From CAZGHF01 sp043797305 (GTDB taxonomy: Bacteria > Patescibacteriota > Minisyncoccia > UBA6257 > GWB1-50-10): DNA of 8,374 bases. The first letter of the stretch is position 1; every line of letters starts with the position of its first letter. The stretch spans positions 1 to 8,374 of the forward strand of contig JAZDPW010000032.1 of the NCBI GenBank assembly GCA_043797305.1, written 5' to 3'. Shown one piece after another: positions 1 through 5,003 of this stretch. A model generated the notes under the pieces. That model saw only the letters and a list, made by a program, of their open reading frames with translations, was not told the origin of the DNA and searched no databases. Position numbers and translations under genes: made by a program.

Positions 1-59
1 AGGCTCTCCAGTATAATCGCCGCAAACTCCGGCGAGCCGAAGAAGACATAGTTAATCAT
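1..59 (-). CDS. fmt: Methionyl-tRNA formyltransferase, N-terminal fragment (runs off the left edge)
   Basis: Only the first 19 codons plus two bases are inside the window. Read on the minus strand from the ATG at 59-57 they give MINYVFFGSPEFAAIILES. This matches the start of Fmt proteins, which begin with a beta strand followed by the G-(S/T)-P-(E/D)-F-A motif of the formyltransferase Rossmann-like fold. Fmt transfers a formyl group from 10-formyl-tetrahydrofolate to Met-tRNA(fMet) in the cytoplasm before translation starts. The divergent neighbour two genes along is peptide deformylase, which removes that formyl group later; fmt and def are commonly neighbours, which supports the call. A TATAAT on the minus strand at 73-68 would start transcription about two bases before the ATG. 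The family call rests on few residues but on a characteristic motif and a fitting context. Confidence 0.85.
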   Translation of the reverse strand, partial: MINYVFFGSPEFAAIILES

Positions 60-67
60 CCTTAATT

Positions 68-75
68 ATTATAAG
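68..75. promoter_or_regulatory. Overlapping divergent -10 elements between fmt and the def-side operon
   Basis: The 29-base gap between the two divergent start codons contains a perfect TATAAT on the minus strand (73-68), placed nine bases from the fmt ATG. On the plus strand the overlapping hexamer is TATAAG (70-75), 13 bases before the ATG at 89. The shared core is the palindrome TTATAA (69-74). I see no good -35 box on either side. If both are used, the two polymerases would compete for the same DNA. Inference from sequence only. Confidence 0.4.
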
Positions 76-88
76 ATTAAGTGAGATT

Positions 89-391
89 ATGAAGAAATCA
101 ACAAACAAGGGAAGTTATTTGGACCTTTTGAAGGAAAGAAAAGCCGATTCCAGGGTTTATTTTCATCACCAATCGGTCGGTCTTGAGCTTGCCGAAACGC
201 TGGAAGACGAGAAACACAAGTCGCTTTACATGAAATTAGCCAAAGATTATGATGCCCAGGCACTTCTTGAGCTTGCCAAAGACGTGGCGATGCGGAAGAA
301 CGTCGAAAACAAAGGAGCTTACTTTATGAAACTCCTCGCTAATTTGAAGAAAACAAAAAAAGATGATGGGAATACTCTCCATAAACAATAG
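89..391 (+). CDS. Small hypothetical helical protein upstream of def
   Basis: A 100-residue, highly charged, Lys/Glu/Leu-rich protein without a signal peptide, membrane segment or cysteine. It looks all-helical: a central amphipathic stretch (about residues 28-70, including LELAETLEDEKHKSLYMKLA) is followed by a conserved-looking NKGAYFMKLL segment near residues 74-83 and a basic tail. I do not recognise the family. The late segment faintly resembles the short helix-turn motif found at the ends of some replication-initiator or DnaD-like proteins, but that is only an impression. The only plausible start is ATG 89, with a weak GTGAG eight to four bases upstream. It is the first gene of the rightward run, and its last 29 bases overlap def in another frame, so the two are probably cotranscribed and translationally linked. 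It is likely real because of its length, position and non-random protein composition. Confidence 0.7.
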   Translation: MKKSTNKGSYLDLLKERKADSRVYFHHQSVGLELAETLEDEKHKSLYMKLAKDYDAQALLELAKDVAMRKNVENKGAYFMKLLANLKKTKKDDGNTLHKQ

Positions 392-869
392 GAAAGAAAA
401 CTCGTTTTTGAGAAAGAAGCTCCCTTCGCTCGATTTTTCCCGCGTGAGCCGCAAAGAGTTGCGTGAACTCATTGCCAAAATGAGAGTGACGATGAAAAGA
501 GCCGTCGGCATCGGTCTTGCCGCAAACCAAATCGGCCGGACCGAGCGTCTTTTCGTCGCCCAGATTCCGACCTCGCGGGAGAGCGGCAGCGACGAAAAAT
601 TTTATGCCGTTTTGAATCCCAAAATCGTAAAAAACTCCGGCGATAAAATCGAGGCGGAAGAAGGGTGCTTGAGCGTACCCGGAAAGTTCGGCGTGGTTCC
701 GCGTTCCGAGCGGGTTATTCTCGAAGGCTACAATCTGGAGGGCAAAAAAATCAAAATCAAAGCCCGGGGGCTCCTGGCGAGAGTTTTCCAACACGAAGTG
801 GATCACCTGGACGGGAAAGTTTTTGTCGACAGGACGAAAAAAATATACGAAGTGAAGAAAACCGAATGA
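363..869 (+). CDS. def: Peptide deformylase
   Basis: A 168-residue cytoplasmic metalloenzyme that removes the N-terminal formyl group from nascent proteins. All three family motifs are present: GIGLAANQ (residues 49-56), EEGCLSVPG (99-107) and QHEVDHLDG (143-151). The metal ligands are Cys102, His144 and His148, and the catalytic acid is Glu145. The length is ordinary for the family. Two adjacent ATG codons (363 and 366) are possible starts; family alignments usually begin a few residues before the segment corresponding to MGIL, so either is acceptable. The start lies inside the preceding 100-residue ORF (29-base overlap), and the stop overlaps the thpR start as ATGA, so this is part of a tightly packed operon. 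The nearby divergent fmt gene supplies the opposite step of the formyl cycle. No missing residues or frame breaks were seen. Confidence 0.97.
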   Translation: MMGILSINNRKENSFLRKKLPSLDFSRVSRKELRELIAKMRVTMKRAVGIGLAANQIGRTERLFVAQIPTSRESGSDEKFYAVLNPKIVKNSGDKIEAEEGCLSVPGKFGVVPRSERVILEGYNLEGKKIKIKARGLLARVFQHEVDHLDGKVFVDRTKKIYEVKKTE

Positions 870-1411
870 CAAAAATCCGTCTTTTCGTCGCCGTTCTCAT
901 TCCCGAGGATATTCGGGACTCAATTGCCGAGTTGGTCTCCGGTCTCCAAAAAGTCCGCGGTTTGCCGCAAGATATTCGTTTCGTTCCTCCCGAAAATTGG
1001 CATTTCACTTTGACTTTCTTGGGATACCAGGACGAATCGGTAGCGCCCCAAATCAGCCGGCTGCTGAAGTTCGACCTTGATAGCGATATTGAATTTGAAA
1101 AGGTGATTTACGGCCCGCCGGGACCTGGTCCGAGAATGATTTGGCTTACGACAAAAAGACGAACCTCCGAAGAACTGGGAAAAATCAAAAAAAGATTAGA
1201 GGACGAATTTGAAACGGGAGGCATAAGGTGGCACCGCGAACTTCGCCCTTATCGGGCTCATCTTACGCTTGCCCGGTTCCCCGAAACGTCGCCCAAAAAC
1301 CTGCCGTTGATTGAAAAAGAAATAGATTGGCGGTACAAGGCGCAGGAAATTCATCTTATGAGGTCCACGCTGAAAAGAACCGGCGCCGAGTATGAGGTAT
1401 TGGACTTATAA
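866..1411 (+). CDS. thpR: RNA 2',3'-cyclic phosphodiesterase (2H / LigT family)
   Basis: A 181-residue member of the 2H phosphoesterase superfamily. Both catalytic HxTx motifs are present: HFTL at residues 46-49 in the context NWHFTLTFLG, and HLTLAR at 132-137. The N-terminus MTKIRLFVAVLIP is typical of ThpR/LigT proteins. Family members hydrolyse 2',3'-cyclic phosphate ends of RNA to 2'-phosphates, and some ligate tRNA halves in vitro; the physiological role is poorly defined. The frame is open further upstream to an ATG at 665, but that extension lies inside def and is low-complexity and basic. The family start is the ATG at 866, which overlaps the def stop by four bases (ATGA), indicating translational coupling. 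No signal peptide, so cytoplasmic. Confidence 0.93.
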   Translation: MTKIRLFVAVLIPEDIRDSIAELVSGLQKVRGLPQDIRFVPPENWHFTLTFLGYQDESVAPQISRLLKFDLDSDIEFEKVIYGPPGPGPRMIWLTTKRRTSEELGKIKKRLEDEFETGGIRWHRELRPYRAHLTLARFPETSPKNLPLIEKEIDWRYKAQEIHLMRSTLKRTGAEYEVLDL

Positions 1412-1420
1412 ATCCAATTT

Positions 1421-1429
1421 TGCTTAAAT
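1421..1429 (+). promoter_or_regulatory. Candidate extended -10 promoter for the S41 protease gene
   Basis: TGCTTAAAT fits an extended -10 element (TGn followed by TTAAAT). With the usual six-base gap, transcription would begin at 1436, exactly the A of the protease ATG, giving a leaderless mRNA. No clear -35 box. The bases AGGGA directly before the ATG could instead be a badly spaced ribosome-binding site if the gene is read from the upstream operon. Confidence 0.35.
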
Positions 1430-1435
1430 TAGGGA

Positions 1436-2689
1436 ATGCGCAATAAAAGTAATTTGAGGAAATTCATCGTCGTTTTCATTGCCGGTCTTGTTGTCGGCGG
1501 CGGCATTCTTTACGTCGGTATGGATTTTGGGTTGGTTCAAATTCCCTCGAAAGCGGTGTTTCTTCCGCCCAACGCCACAAGCACTATTTTGGATGCCGAT
1601 ATGGGGCTTTTTTGGGATTCGGTGAATCTCATTAAGGAAAAACATTTCAGGATAGATGAAGTAAGCGATGAAGATTTGCTCTACGGAGCGATAGAAGGTG
1701 TTTTGAGCGCGCTCGATGACCCTTACACGACTTTCTTTAATCCGTCGGATGCCAAAAAGTTCGAAGAAGATATTCAGGGGAATTTCGGCGGTATCGGCGC
1801 CGAAATCGGCATTCGTGATAACGAGCTCCAGATAATAGCTCCCCTGAAGGGTAATCCGGCCGAGGCAGCGGGTTTGAAAGCCGGTGACAAAATCTTGAAA
1901 GTTGACGACACAATAACCAGCGACTTTACGGTTCAGGAAGCGGTGAAAATGATCCGCGGTGAAGTCGGCACCGAAGTAACTCTTCTTATTCTTCGCGACG
2001 ATTGGACTGAAGCGCGGGAATTCAAAATTACGAGAGATCTTGTTATTATCCCCACCCTTGATTCGGAAACGAGGGATGACGGCATTGTCCATTTCAGGCT
2101 TTATAATTTCAGCGCCAACGCTCCCCATCTTTTTTACCAGGAATCACTAAACGCCCTTACTAAGGGTGCTAGGGGTGTGATTCTCGATTTGCGCAACAAC
2201 TCCGGCGGTTATCTGGATGTCGCGAGAGATATTTCCGGCTGGTTTTTGGACAGGGGAGAAGTGGTTGTAAGAGAGCGTTTTCGCTCCGGCAATGAAGACG
2301 TTTTGCTCTCAAGCGGGCCGGCGGCTTTTGCCGGTGTCCCGACCGTTGTGCTCGTAAACGGCGGTTCGGCGAGCGCTTCGGAAATTGTTGCCGGCGCCCT
2401 CCGCGACAACCGCGGCATAAAGCTTGTTGGTGAAAAAACATTCGGCAAGGGTACCGTTCAGGAAATCGAAGAGATGTCGGATGGTTCCTCGCTCAAGATT
2501 TCCGTCGCCGAATGGCTCACCCCGAACGGTACGAGAATTAACGGCAACGGTTTGGACCCCGACTTTTTCGTGGAAATTACCGATGAGGATGCCGAAAACG
2601 GGCGCGATCCTCAGCTCGATAAAGCGGTTGAAGTCCTTAAAGAAGAAATCATGAAATCAGGCCAGACTGTTTTCATTCTCGGTTCTTAA
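1436..2689 (+). CDS. S41 family C-terminal processing protease with PDZ domain, membrane-anchored
   Basis: A 417-residue Ctp/Prc-type serine protease. A short basic N-terminus is followed by one hydrophobic segment (about residues 9-28), so the enzyme is probably anchored with its body outside the membrane. A PDZ domain starts near the FGGIGAEIG segment (117-125) and ends near residue 205; it normally binds substrate C-termini. The protease core follows: LRNNSGGYLD, then NGGSASASE with the likely nucleophile Ser313, then GEKTFGKGTVQ with the general base Lys338 and Gln342. The Ser-Lys-Gln spacing (25 and 29) matches what I recall for B. subtilis CtpB, from which the assignment is drawn. Such proteases trim or degrade exported proteins. 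It lies 24 bases after thpR and 16 before rplI. The specific paralogue (CtpA, CtpB or Prc) cannot be decided here. Confidence 0.95.
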   Translation: MRNKSNLRKFIVVFIAGLVVGGGILYVGMDFGLVQIPSKAVFLPPNATSTILDADMGLFWDSVNLIKEKHFRIDEVSDEDLLYGAIEGVLSALDDPYTTFFNPSDAKKFEEDIQGNFGGIGAEIGIRDNELQIIAPLKGNPAEAAGLKAGDKILKVDDTITSDFTVQEAVKMIRGEVGTEVTLLILRDDWTEAREFKITRDLVIIPTLDSETRDDGIVHFRLYNFSANAPHLFYQESLNALTKGARGVILDLRNNSGGYLDVARDISGWFLDRGEVVVRERFRSGNEDVLLSSGPAAFAGVPTVVLVNGGSASASEIVAGALRDNRGIKLVGEKTFGKGTVQEIEEMSDGSSLKISVAEWLTPNGTRINGNGLDPDFFVEITDEDAENGRDPQLDKAVEVLKEEIMKSGQTVFILGS

Positions 2690-2705
2690 TTCTTACTGAC
2701 CCCAA

Positions 2706-3146
2706 ATGAAAGTAATTTTACTCGAAGACGTAAAAGGTTTCGGGAGGAAAAACGATATCAAGGACGTGTCCTCCGGTTACGCCCGTAATTTTCTTCTGCC
2801 CAAAAAATTAGCCGAGGTTGCCACCGGTGCCGCTTTGAAAAGGGCAACCGAGCTCAAATCAAAAATGGAGGCGGAGCATGGGAAATTGGTCGCAACGTTA
2901 AAGGAAGAGGCGGAAAAAATCGAAGGTGAAAACCTCGTCTTCAAGGTGAAAACCGGCGAGAAGGACGAAGTTTTCGGCTCCGTGACCGCCCGCGACATTG
3001 AGCACGAGCTTGCCGAGCGGGGGATTCCCGGCGCCAAAGCCGAACTCAAAAAACCCCTCAAAGAATTGGGCGAACATTTGATAGACATCAACTTCGGTGA
3101 AAACATCAAAGCCAAAGTAAAAGTTTTGTTGGAGAAAATCGTTTGA
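2706..3146 (+). CDS. rplI: Large ribosomal subunit protein bL9
   Basis: A 146-residue protein, close to the usual length of about 149. The N-terminal 23S rRNA-binding domain has the bL9 signature: G11-F-G13, V21, then GYARNFLLPKKLA from residue 24. A long charged connecting helix (about 42-74) leads to the C-terminal domain, including VFGSVTARDI. bL9 sits at the base of the L1 stalk and influences reading-frame maintenance. The start at 2706 is fixed by the conserved MKVILLEDV; there is no recognisable Shine-Dalgarno before it (the preceding bases are GACCCCAA). It is 16 bases downstream of the protease gene, so probably read from the same transcript. Some CPR groups are reported to lack bL9, so its presence has taxonomic value. 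Confidence 0.97.
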   Translation: MKVILLEDVKGFGRKNDIKDVSSGYARNFLLPKKLAEVATGAALKRATELKSKMEAEHGKLVATLKEEAEKIEGENLVFKVKTGEKDEVFGSVTARDIEHELAERGIPGAKAELKKPLKELGEHLIDINFGENIKAKVKVLLEKIV

Positions 3147-3159
3147 TATTTAATATTCA

Positions 3160-3199
3160 ATTACTACGAATATAAACGGCCGTCTATTCTCGTAGTAAT
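3160..3199. promoter_or_regulatory. 40-base imperfect palindrome, likely operator of the PaaX/Cas2-like gene
   Basis: The outer arms ATTACTACGA (3160-3169) and TCGTAGTAAT (3190-3199) are perfect inverted repeats. The central ACGGCCGT (3176-3183) is itself palindromic and has exactly the same centre (3179.5). By hand, 17 of 20 symmetric positions match. A -10-like TATGAT (3199-3204) overlaps the right edge, 12 bases before the ATG at 3217, so a protein bound here would cover the promoter. No T-run follows on either strand, so it is a poor intrinsic terminator. Likely autoregulation by the downstream gene is inference. Confidence 0.6.
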
Positions 3200-3216
3200 A
3201 TGATAAAGTTCAAATC

Positions 3217-3810
3217 ATGAGAATTAAAAGCCAGAAAGCAATGGGCGTGTTGGAGATAATCGGTAGTGCCGCTCTGGAAACTTCGGATATTTTGTTGGCA
3301 ATCATGACGAGTCCTTACGGTAGTTCTCGTTATCGTTTAGAGCGGCAAAAAGAAAAGATTCAACACGCACGAGAGGAAATTATCAGAGAATTAAAGGAAA
3401 AACAAAACTTGTATAATCTAATATCCAGTCTTAAAAAGGATGGTTTGATATCTGGGAAAGAAAAAGACAAAAGGACTTGGCGGTTAACATGGAAGGGCGA
3501 AAAAGAATTAGAAAGGTTAAAACTTTATTATGGGAAAAACAGTTTGCCTCACCGCAAATACAAATCGGAAGTTTCGGACAATTTTACAATAATCACTTTC
3601 GATATACCGGAAAAAGAAAGGCAGAAGAGAGAATGGTTAAGAAGAAAGCTTATTGAGATGGAGTTTAAGCTGCTTCAGGGGAGCGTTTGGATTGGAAGGC
3701 GCAGTGTTCCGGAAGCTTTTATGGAAGATTTGGATCTTTGTAAGTTATTGCCTTGCGTTGAAATTTTTACCGTTGGTAAAACCGGCAGTTTGAAGAGATT
3801 GTCTTTATAG
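3217..3810 (+). CDS. PaaX-like winged-helix protein with Cas2-like C-terminal domain
   Basis: A 197-residue protein of a two-part build. The N-terminal half (about 1-105) is helical and contains a winged-helix-like segment (NLISSLKKDGLISGKEKDKR near 67-86, then WRLTWKGEKELERL). The C-terminal part (about 122-190) has the Cas2/PaaX ferredoxin-like pattern: FTIITFDIP with Asp129, basic helix REWLRRKL, then LLQGSVWIG (152-160). PaaX proteins are transcription repressors; Cas2 is the structural partner of Cas1 in spacer capture. No cas genes or CRISPR array are near, so a regulatory role is more likely than adaptation. The gene stands alone, flanked on both sides by dyads centred on ACGGCCGT, and looks more AT-rich than its neighbours, which may indicate separate ancestry. 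Nuclease activity cannot be inferred. Exact function unknown. Confidence 0.82.
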   Translation: MRIKSQKAMGVLEIIGSAALETSDILLAIMTSPYGSSRYRLERQKEKIQHAREEIIRELKEKQNLYNLISSLKKDGLISGKEKDKRTWRLTWKGEKELERLKLYYGKNSLPHRKYKSEVSDNFTIITFDIPEKERQKREWLRRKLIEMEFKLLQGSVWIGRRSVPEAFMEDLDLCKLLPCVEIFTVGKTGSLKRLSL

Positions 3811-3812
3811 AA

Positions 3813-3848
3813 AACTCCGTTTATTGACGGCCGTGGATAAGAGGAGTT
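3813..3848. terminator. Dyad between convergent PaaX-like gene and rpmA; possible terminator or second operator
   Basis: AACTCC (3813-3818) and GGAGTT (3843-3848) are inverted repeats whose centre (3830.5) is also that of ACGGCCGT (3827-3834). By hand, 14 of 18 symmetric positions match, including TTAT/ATAA. On the minus strand the structure is followed by TTTTCT, which would suit an intrinsic terminator for rpmA. The same octamer lies in the dyad upstream of the PaaX-like gene, so it could instead be a second binding site. The remaining bases, 3849-3908, show nothing I can name. Confidence 0.45.
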
Positions 3849-3908
3849 GAAGGAAAGGCAAGCGCAAATAAGGCGAGGTTTAGAAGCTGCTTAAAAGTTA
3901 CGGGATGA

Positions 3909-4184
3909 TTAAGAAATAACGGAGACGGTTTTGACGAATTTTCTGGAGCCGTCGAAGGAGTACTTTTTCTTGGTGCCGAATTTGACGGTGCCGGGTATGG
4001 CGGCGTAGAGGGTGTCGTCGCTGCCGCGGCGGACGCCCAGGCCGGGGTAAAACTTGGTGCCGCGCTGGCGGATGATGATTTCGCCGGGGCACACTTTTTC
4101 GCCGTCAAAAAGCTTCACGCCAAGGCGCTTCGATGCCGATTCTCGGCTGTTCTTTGCCGCACCTTTTGCTTTTGTATGTGCCAT
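3909..4184 (-). CDS. rpmA: Large ribosomal subunit protein bL27
   Basis: A 91-residue basic protein starting MAHTKAKGAAKNSRES and continuing with SKRLGVKLFDGEKV, IIIRQRGTKFYPG, and a C-terminal region ending KFVKTVSVIS. This is the bL27 pattern; the N-terminal tail of this protein reaches the peptidyl transferase centre. There is no N-terminal extension of the kind that is processed in Firmicutes. It is on the opposite strand to its neighbours, convergent with the PaaX-like gene, and its usual partner rplU (bL21) is not adjacent in the window. No Shine-Dalgarno precedes the start. Instead, the ATG is inside a long inverted repeat in the leader (4182-4235), which suggests control at the level of translation, though this is inferred. 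Confidence 0.97.
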   Translation of the reverse strand: MAHTKAKGAAKNSRESASKRLGVKLFDGEKVCPGEIIIRQRGTKFYPGLGVRRGSDDTLYAAIPGTVKFGTKKKYSFDGSRKFVKTVSVIS

Positions 4185-4235
4185 GTTTGTCGAAATTTAC
4201 GAGCTTGTAGCGAAGTAAATTTCGCTACAAACATG
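4182..4235 (-). promoter_or_regulatory. rpmA leader with two mutually exclusive hairpins
   Basis: Outer structure: CATGTTTGT plus CGAAATTTAC (4182-4200) pairs with GTAAATTTCG (4215-4224) and, after a two-base bulge CT, ACAAACATG (4227-4235), giving 19 base pairs that include the rpmA start codon. Inner alternative: TTGTAGCGAA (4205-4214) pairs perfectly with TTCGCTACAA (4221-4230) with a six-base loop. The two share bases 4215-4230 and cannot both form. No T-run follows on either strand. This looks like a translational switch or a palindromic intergenic repeat; which one is not known. Confidence 0.6.
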
Positions 4236-4273
4236 AGTATTTCGCCGACCCCCTTAGCGGAGGCGAAGATACT
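4236..4273. repeat. Inverted repeat in the rpmA / small-gene divergent region
   Basis: AGTATTTCGCC (4236-4246) pairs with GGCGAA, a one-base bulge (G4268) and ATACT (4262-4273), enclosing a 15-base loop. It directly abuts the rpmA leader structure, and its right arm runs into the tandem heptamers. No T-run follows, so it is not an obvious terminator. Confidence 0.5.
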
Positions 4274-4294
4274 GTATACTAGATACTAAATACT
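4267..4294. repeat. Four tandem heptamers of type AGATACT
   Basis: The heptamers are AGATACT, GTATACT, AGATACT and AAATACT, giving ATACT at 4269, 4276, 4283 and 4290 with an exact 7-base period. Several registers resemble a -10 box (TATACT, GATACT), and the last copy ends 10 bases before the ATG at 4305. Could be a promoter region, a regulator-binding array, or a simple repeat. Confidence 0.6.
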
Positions 4295-4304
4295 CGTCTT
4301 CTTT

Positions 4305-4433
4305 ATGTCAAGGATTTTCCTTATAATCTTAGGTTCCCTTATCGTTGCGACTATAATCTTCGGTCTCGGGTTTTTAGCGGGACGGGGAACAGACAAGGCA
4401 CCAATTATCATCGAGACACATAGAGGCGGATGA
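4305..4433 (+). CDS. 42-residue single-pass membrane microprotein
   Basis: ATG at 4305 to TGA at 4431-4433 encodes a 42-residue protein. After MSR comes a continuous hydrophobic stretch (about residues 4-25: IFLIILGSLIVATIIFG and on) containing several glycines, followed by a charged tail (GRGTDKAP, then IIIETHRGG). This is a typical single transmembrane segment; no cleavage site is evident, so it is probably a membrane-anchored peptide. I do not recognise a family. It lies between rpmA (divergent) and the cupredoxin-like gene (same strand, 54 bases downstream). The tandem AGATACT heptamers end 10 bases before the start, and no Shine-Dalgarno is visible. Evidence for it being real is its strongly membrane-like composition and its position in an otherwise empty gap; it could still be a chance ORF. 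Confidence 0.5.
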   Translation: MSRIFLIILGSLIVATIIFGLGFLAGRGTDKAPIIIETHRGG

Positions 4434-4470
4434 ACGCGGATAACTTCCGCACCTCTCCGCTTCTATGGTT

Positions 4471-4479
4471 TGCTATAAT
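4471..4479 (+). promoter_or_regulatory. Extended -10 promoter for the cupredoxin-like and fibre genes
   Basis: TGCTATAAT is a perfect extended -10 element. Transcription would be expected near 4486, two bases before the ATG at 4488, giving an essentially leaderless message. There is no good -35 box, which is usual for extended -10 promoters. No ribosome-binding site lies between it and the ATG, in keeping with this reading. Confidence 0.55.
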
Positions 4480-4487
4480 TAATAAAA

Positions 4488-5003
4488 ATGTCGGGAAGAC
4501 AAGTAATTATTTTGGTTGCCGTCGTTGTGATTGTGGTTGCGGCGGTTGTAGTCGGTGTTTTTGTGCGGGAGGACGAAGGTCCCGCCGTGCCGGGAGAAGA
4601 AGAAAACGGCTCGGTGTCCGGCATATCCGGCGGCGAGGAAGCGCCTGATTTTACTTCGGAAACACCCGTCAATGCCGAACTGACGGAAGCGGCGGTAGAA
4701 GCGCCGGCTGCGCCGGGGGCGCAAGAAAAATTCGGCGCTTTTAATATGACGGTCGGCGTCGCCGGGTTTAACCCTGATTCGATTACGGTCGGCAAGGGCG
4801 ATGTCGTTCAAATCCGCCTTACGGCTCAGGGCGGCAATTATGATTTCTCAATGCCGTACAACGGACTTTATGTTGCGGTGAAAAGTGGCGAGATGAAACA
4901 AATTACTTTCGGTATCAACACCGAAGGGACTTACTCTTTTATGTGCCGCGATTTTTGCCCGGCGGGGAAAACTATTAGCGGGCAACTTATAGTTCTGCCA
5001 TGA
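4488..5003 (+). CDS. Membrane-anchored cupredoxin-like protein with altered metal site
   Basis: A 171-residue protein. Residues 7-26 form a strongly hydrophobic Val/Ala/Ile anchor, followed by an acidic, Gly/Glu/Pro/Ala-rich linker (about 27-80) and a cupredoxin-like beta domain (about 83-171), so the domain should face outside. The end of the domain, GTYSFMCRDFC then PAGK and SGQLIVLP, matches the type that normally reads C-x3-C-x3-H-x2-M. Here Cys153 and Cys157 remain but the His position is Lys161 and the Met position is Ser164. The usual first ligand, His of an HDF-like motif, appears as Tyr118 in NYDFSMP. Ordinary blue-copper or CuA binding therefore looks unlikely; the two cysteines could form a disulfide or bind metal differently. 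The stop overlaps the fibre gene start (ATGA), suggesting coupled expression and a shared surface role. Confidence 0.8.
   Translation: MSGRQVIILVAVVVIVVAAVVVGVFVREDEGPAVPGEEENGSVSGISGGEEAPDFTSETPVNAELTEAAVEAPAAPGAQEKFGAFNMTVGVAGFNPDSITVGKGDVVQIRLTAQGGNYDFSMPYNGLYVAVKSGEMKQITFGINTEGTYSFMCRDFCPAGKTISGQLIVLP

Noticed and set aside
665..865. Upstream extension of the thpR frame to an ATG at 665
   Set aside because: It lies wholly within def, codes for a basic low-complexity stretch, and the family N-terminus begins at the coupled ATG at 866.
3160..3199. Intrinsic terminator for rplI
   Set aside because: The dyad is strong but no T-run follows on the plus strand, and it overlaps the -10 region of the next gene.
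3217..3810. Functional CRISPR-Cas adaptation gene (cas2)
   Set aside because: The protein has an N-terminal winged-helix part and stands alone; no repeats-with-spacers or other cas genes are visible in the window.
4423..4456. Hairpin GAGG-CGGA with TCCG-CCTC around the microprotein stop codon
   Set aside because: The stem is interrupted by a two-base bulge, a competing GCGGA/TCCGC stem exists, and no T-run follows, so it is too weak to call a terminator.
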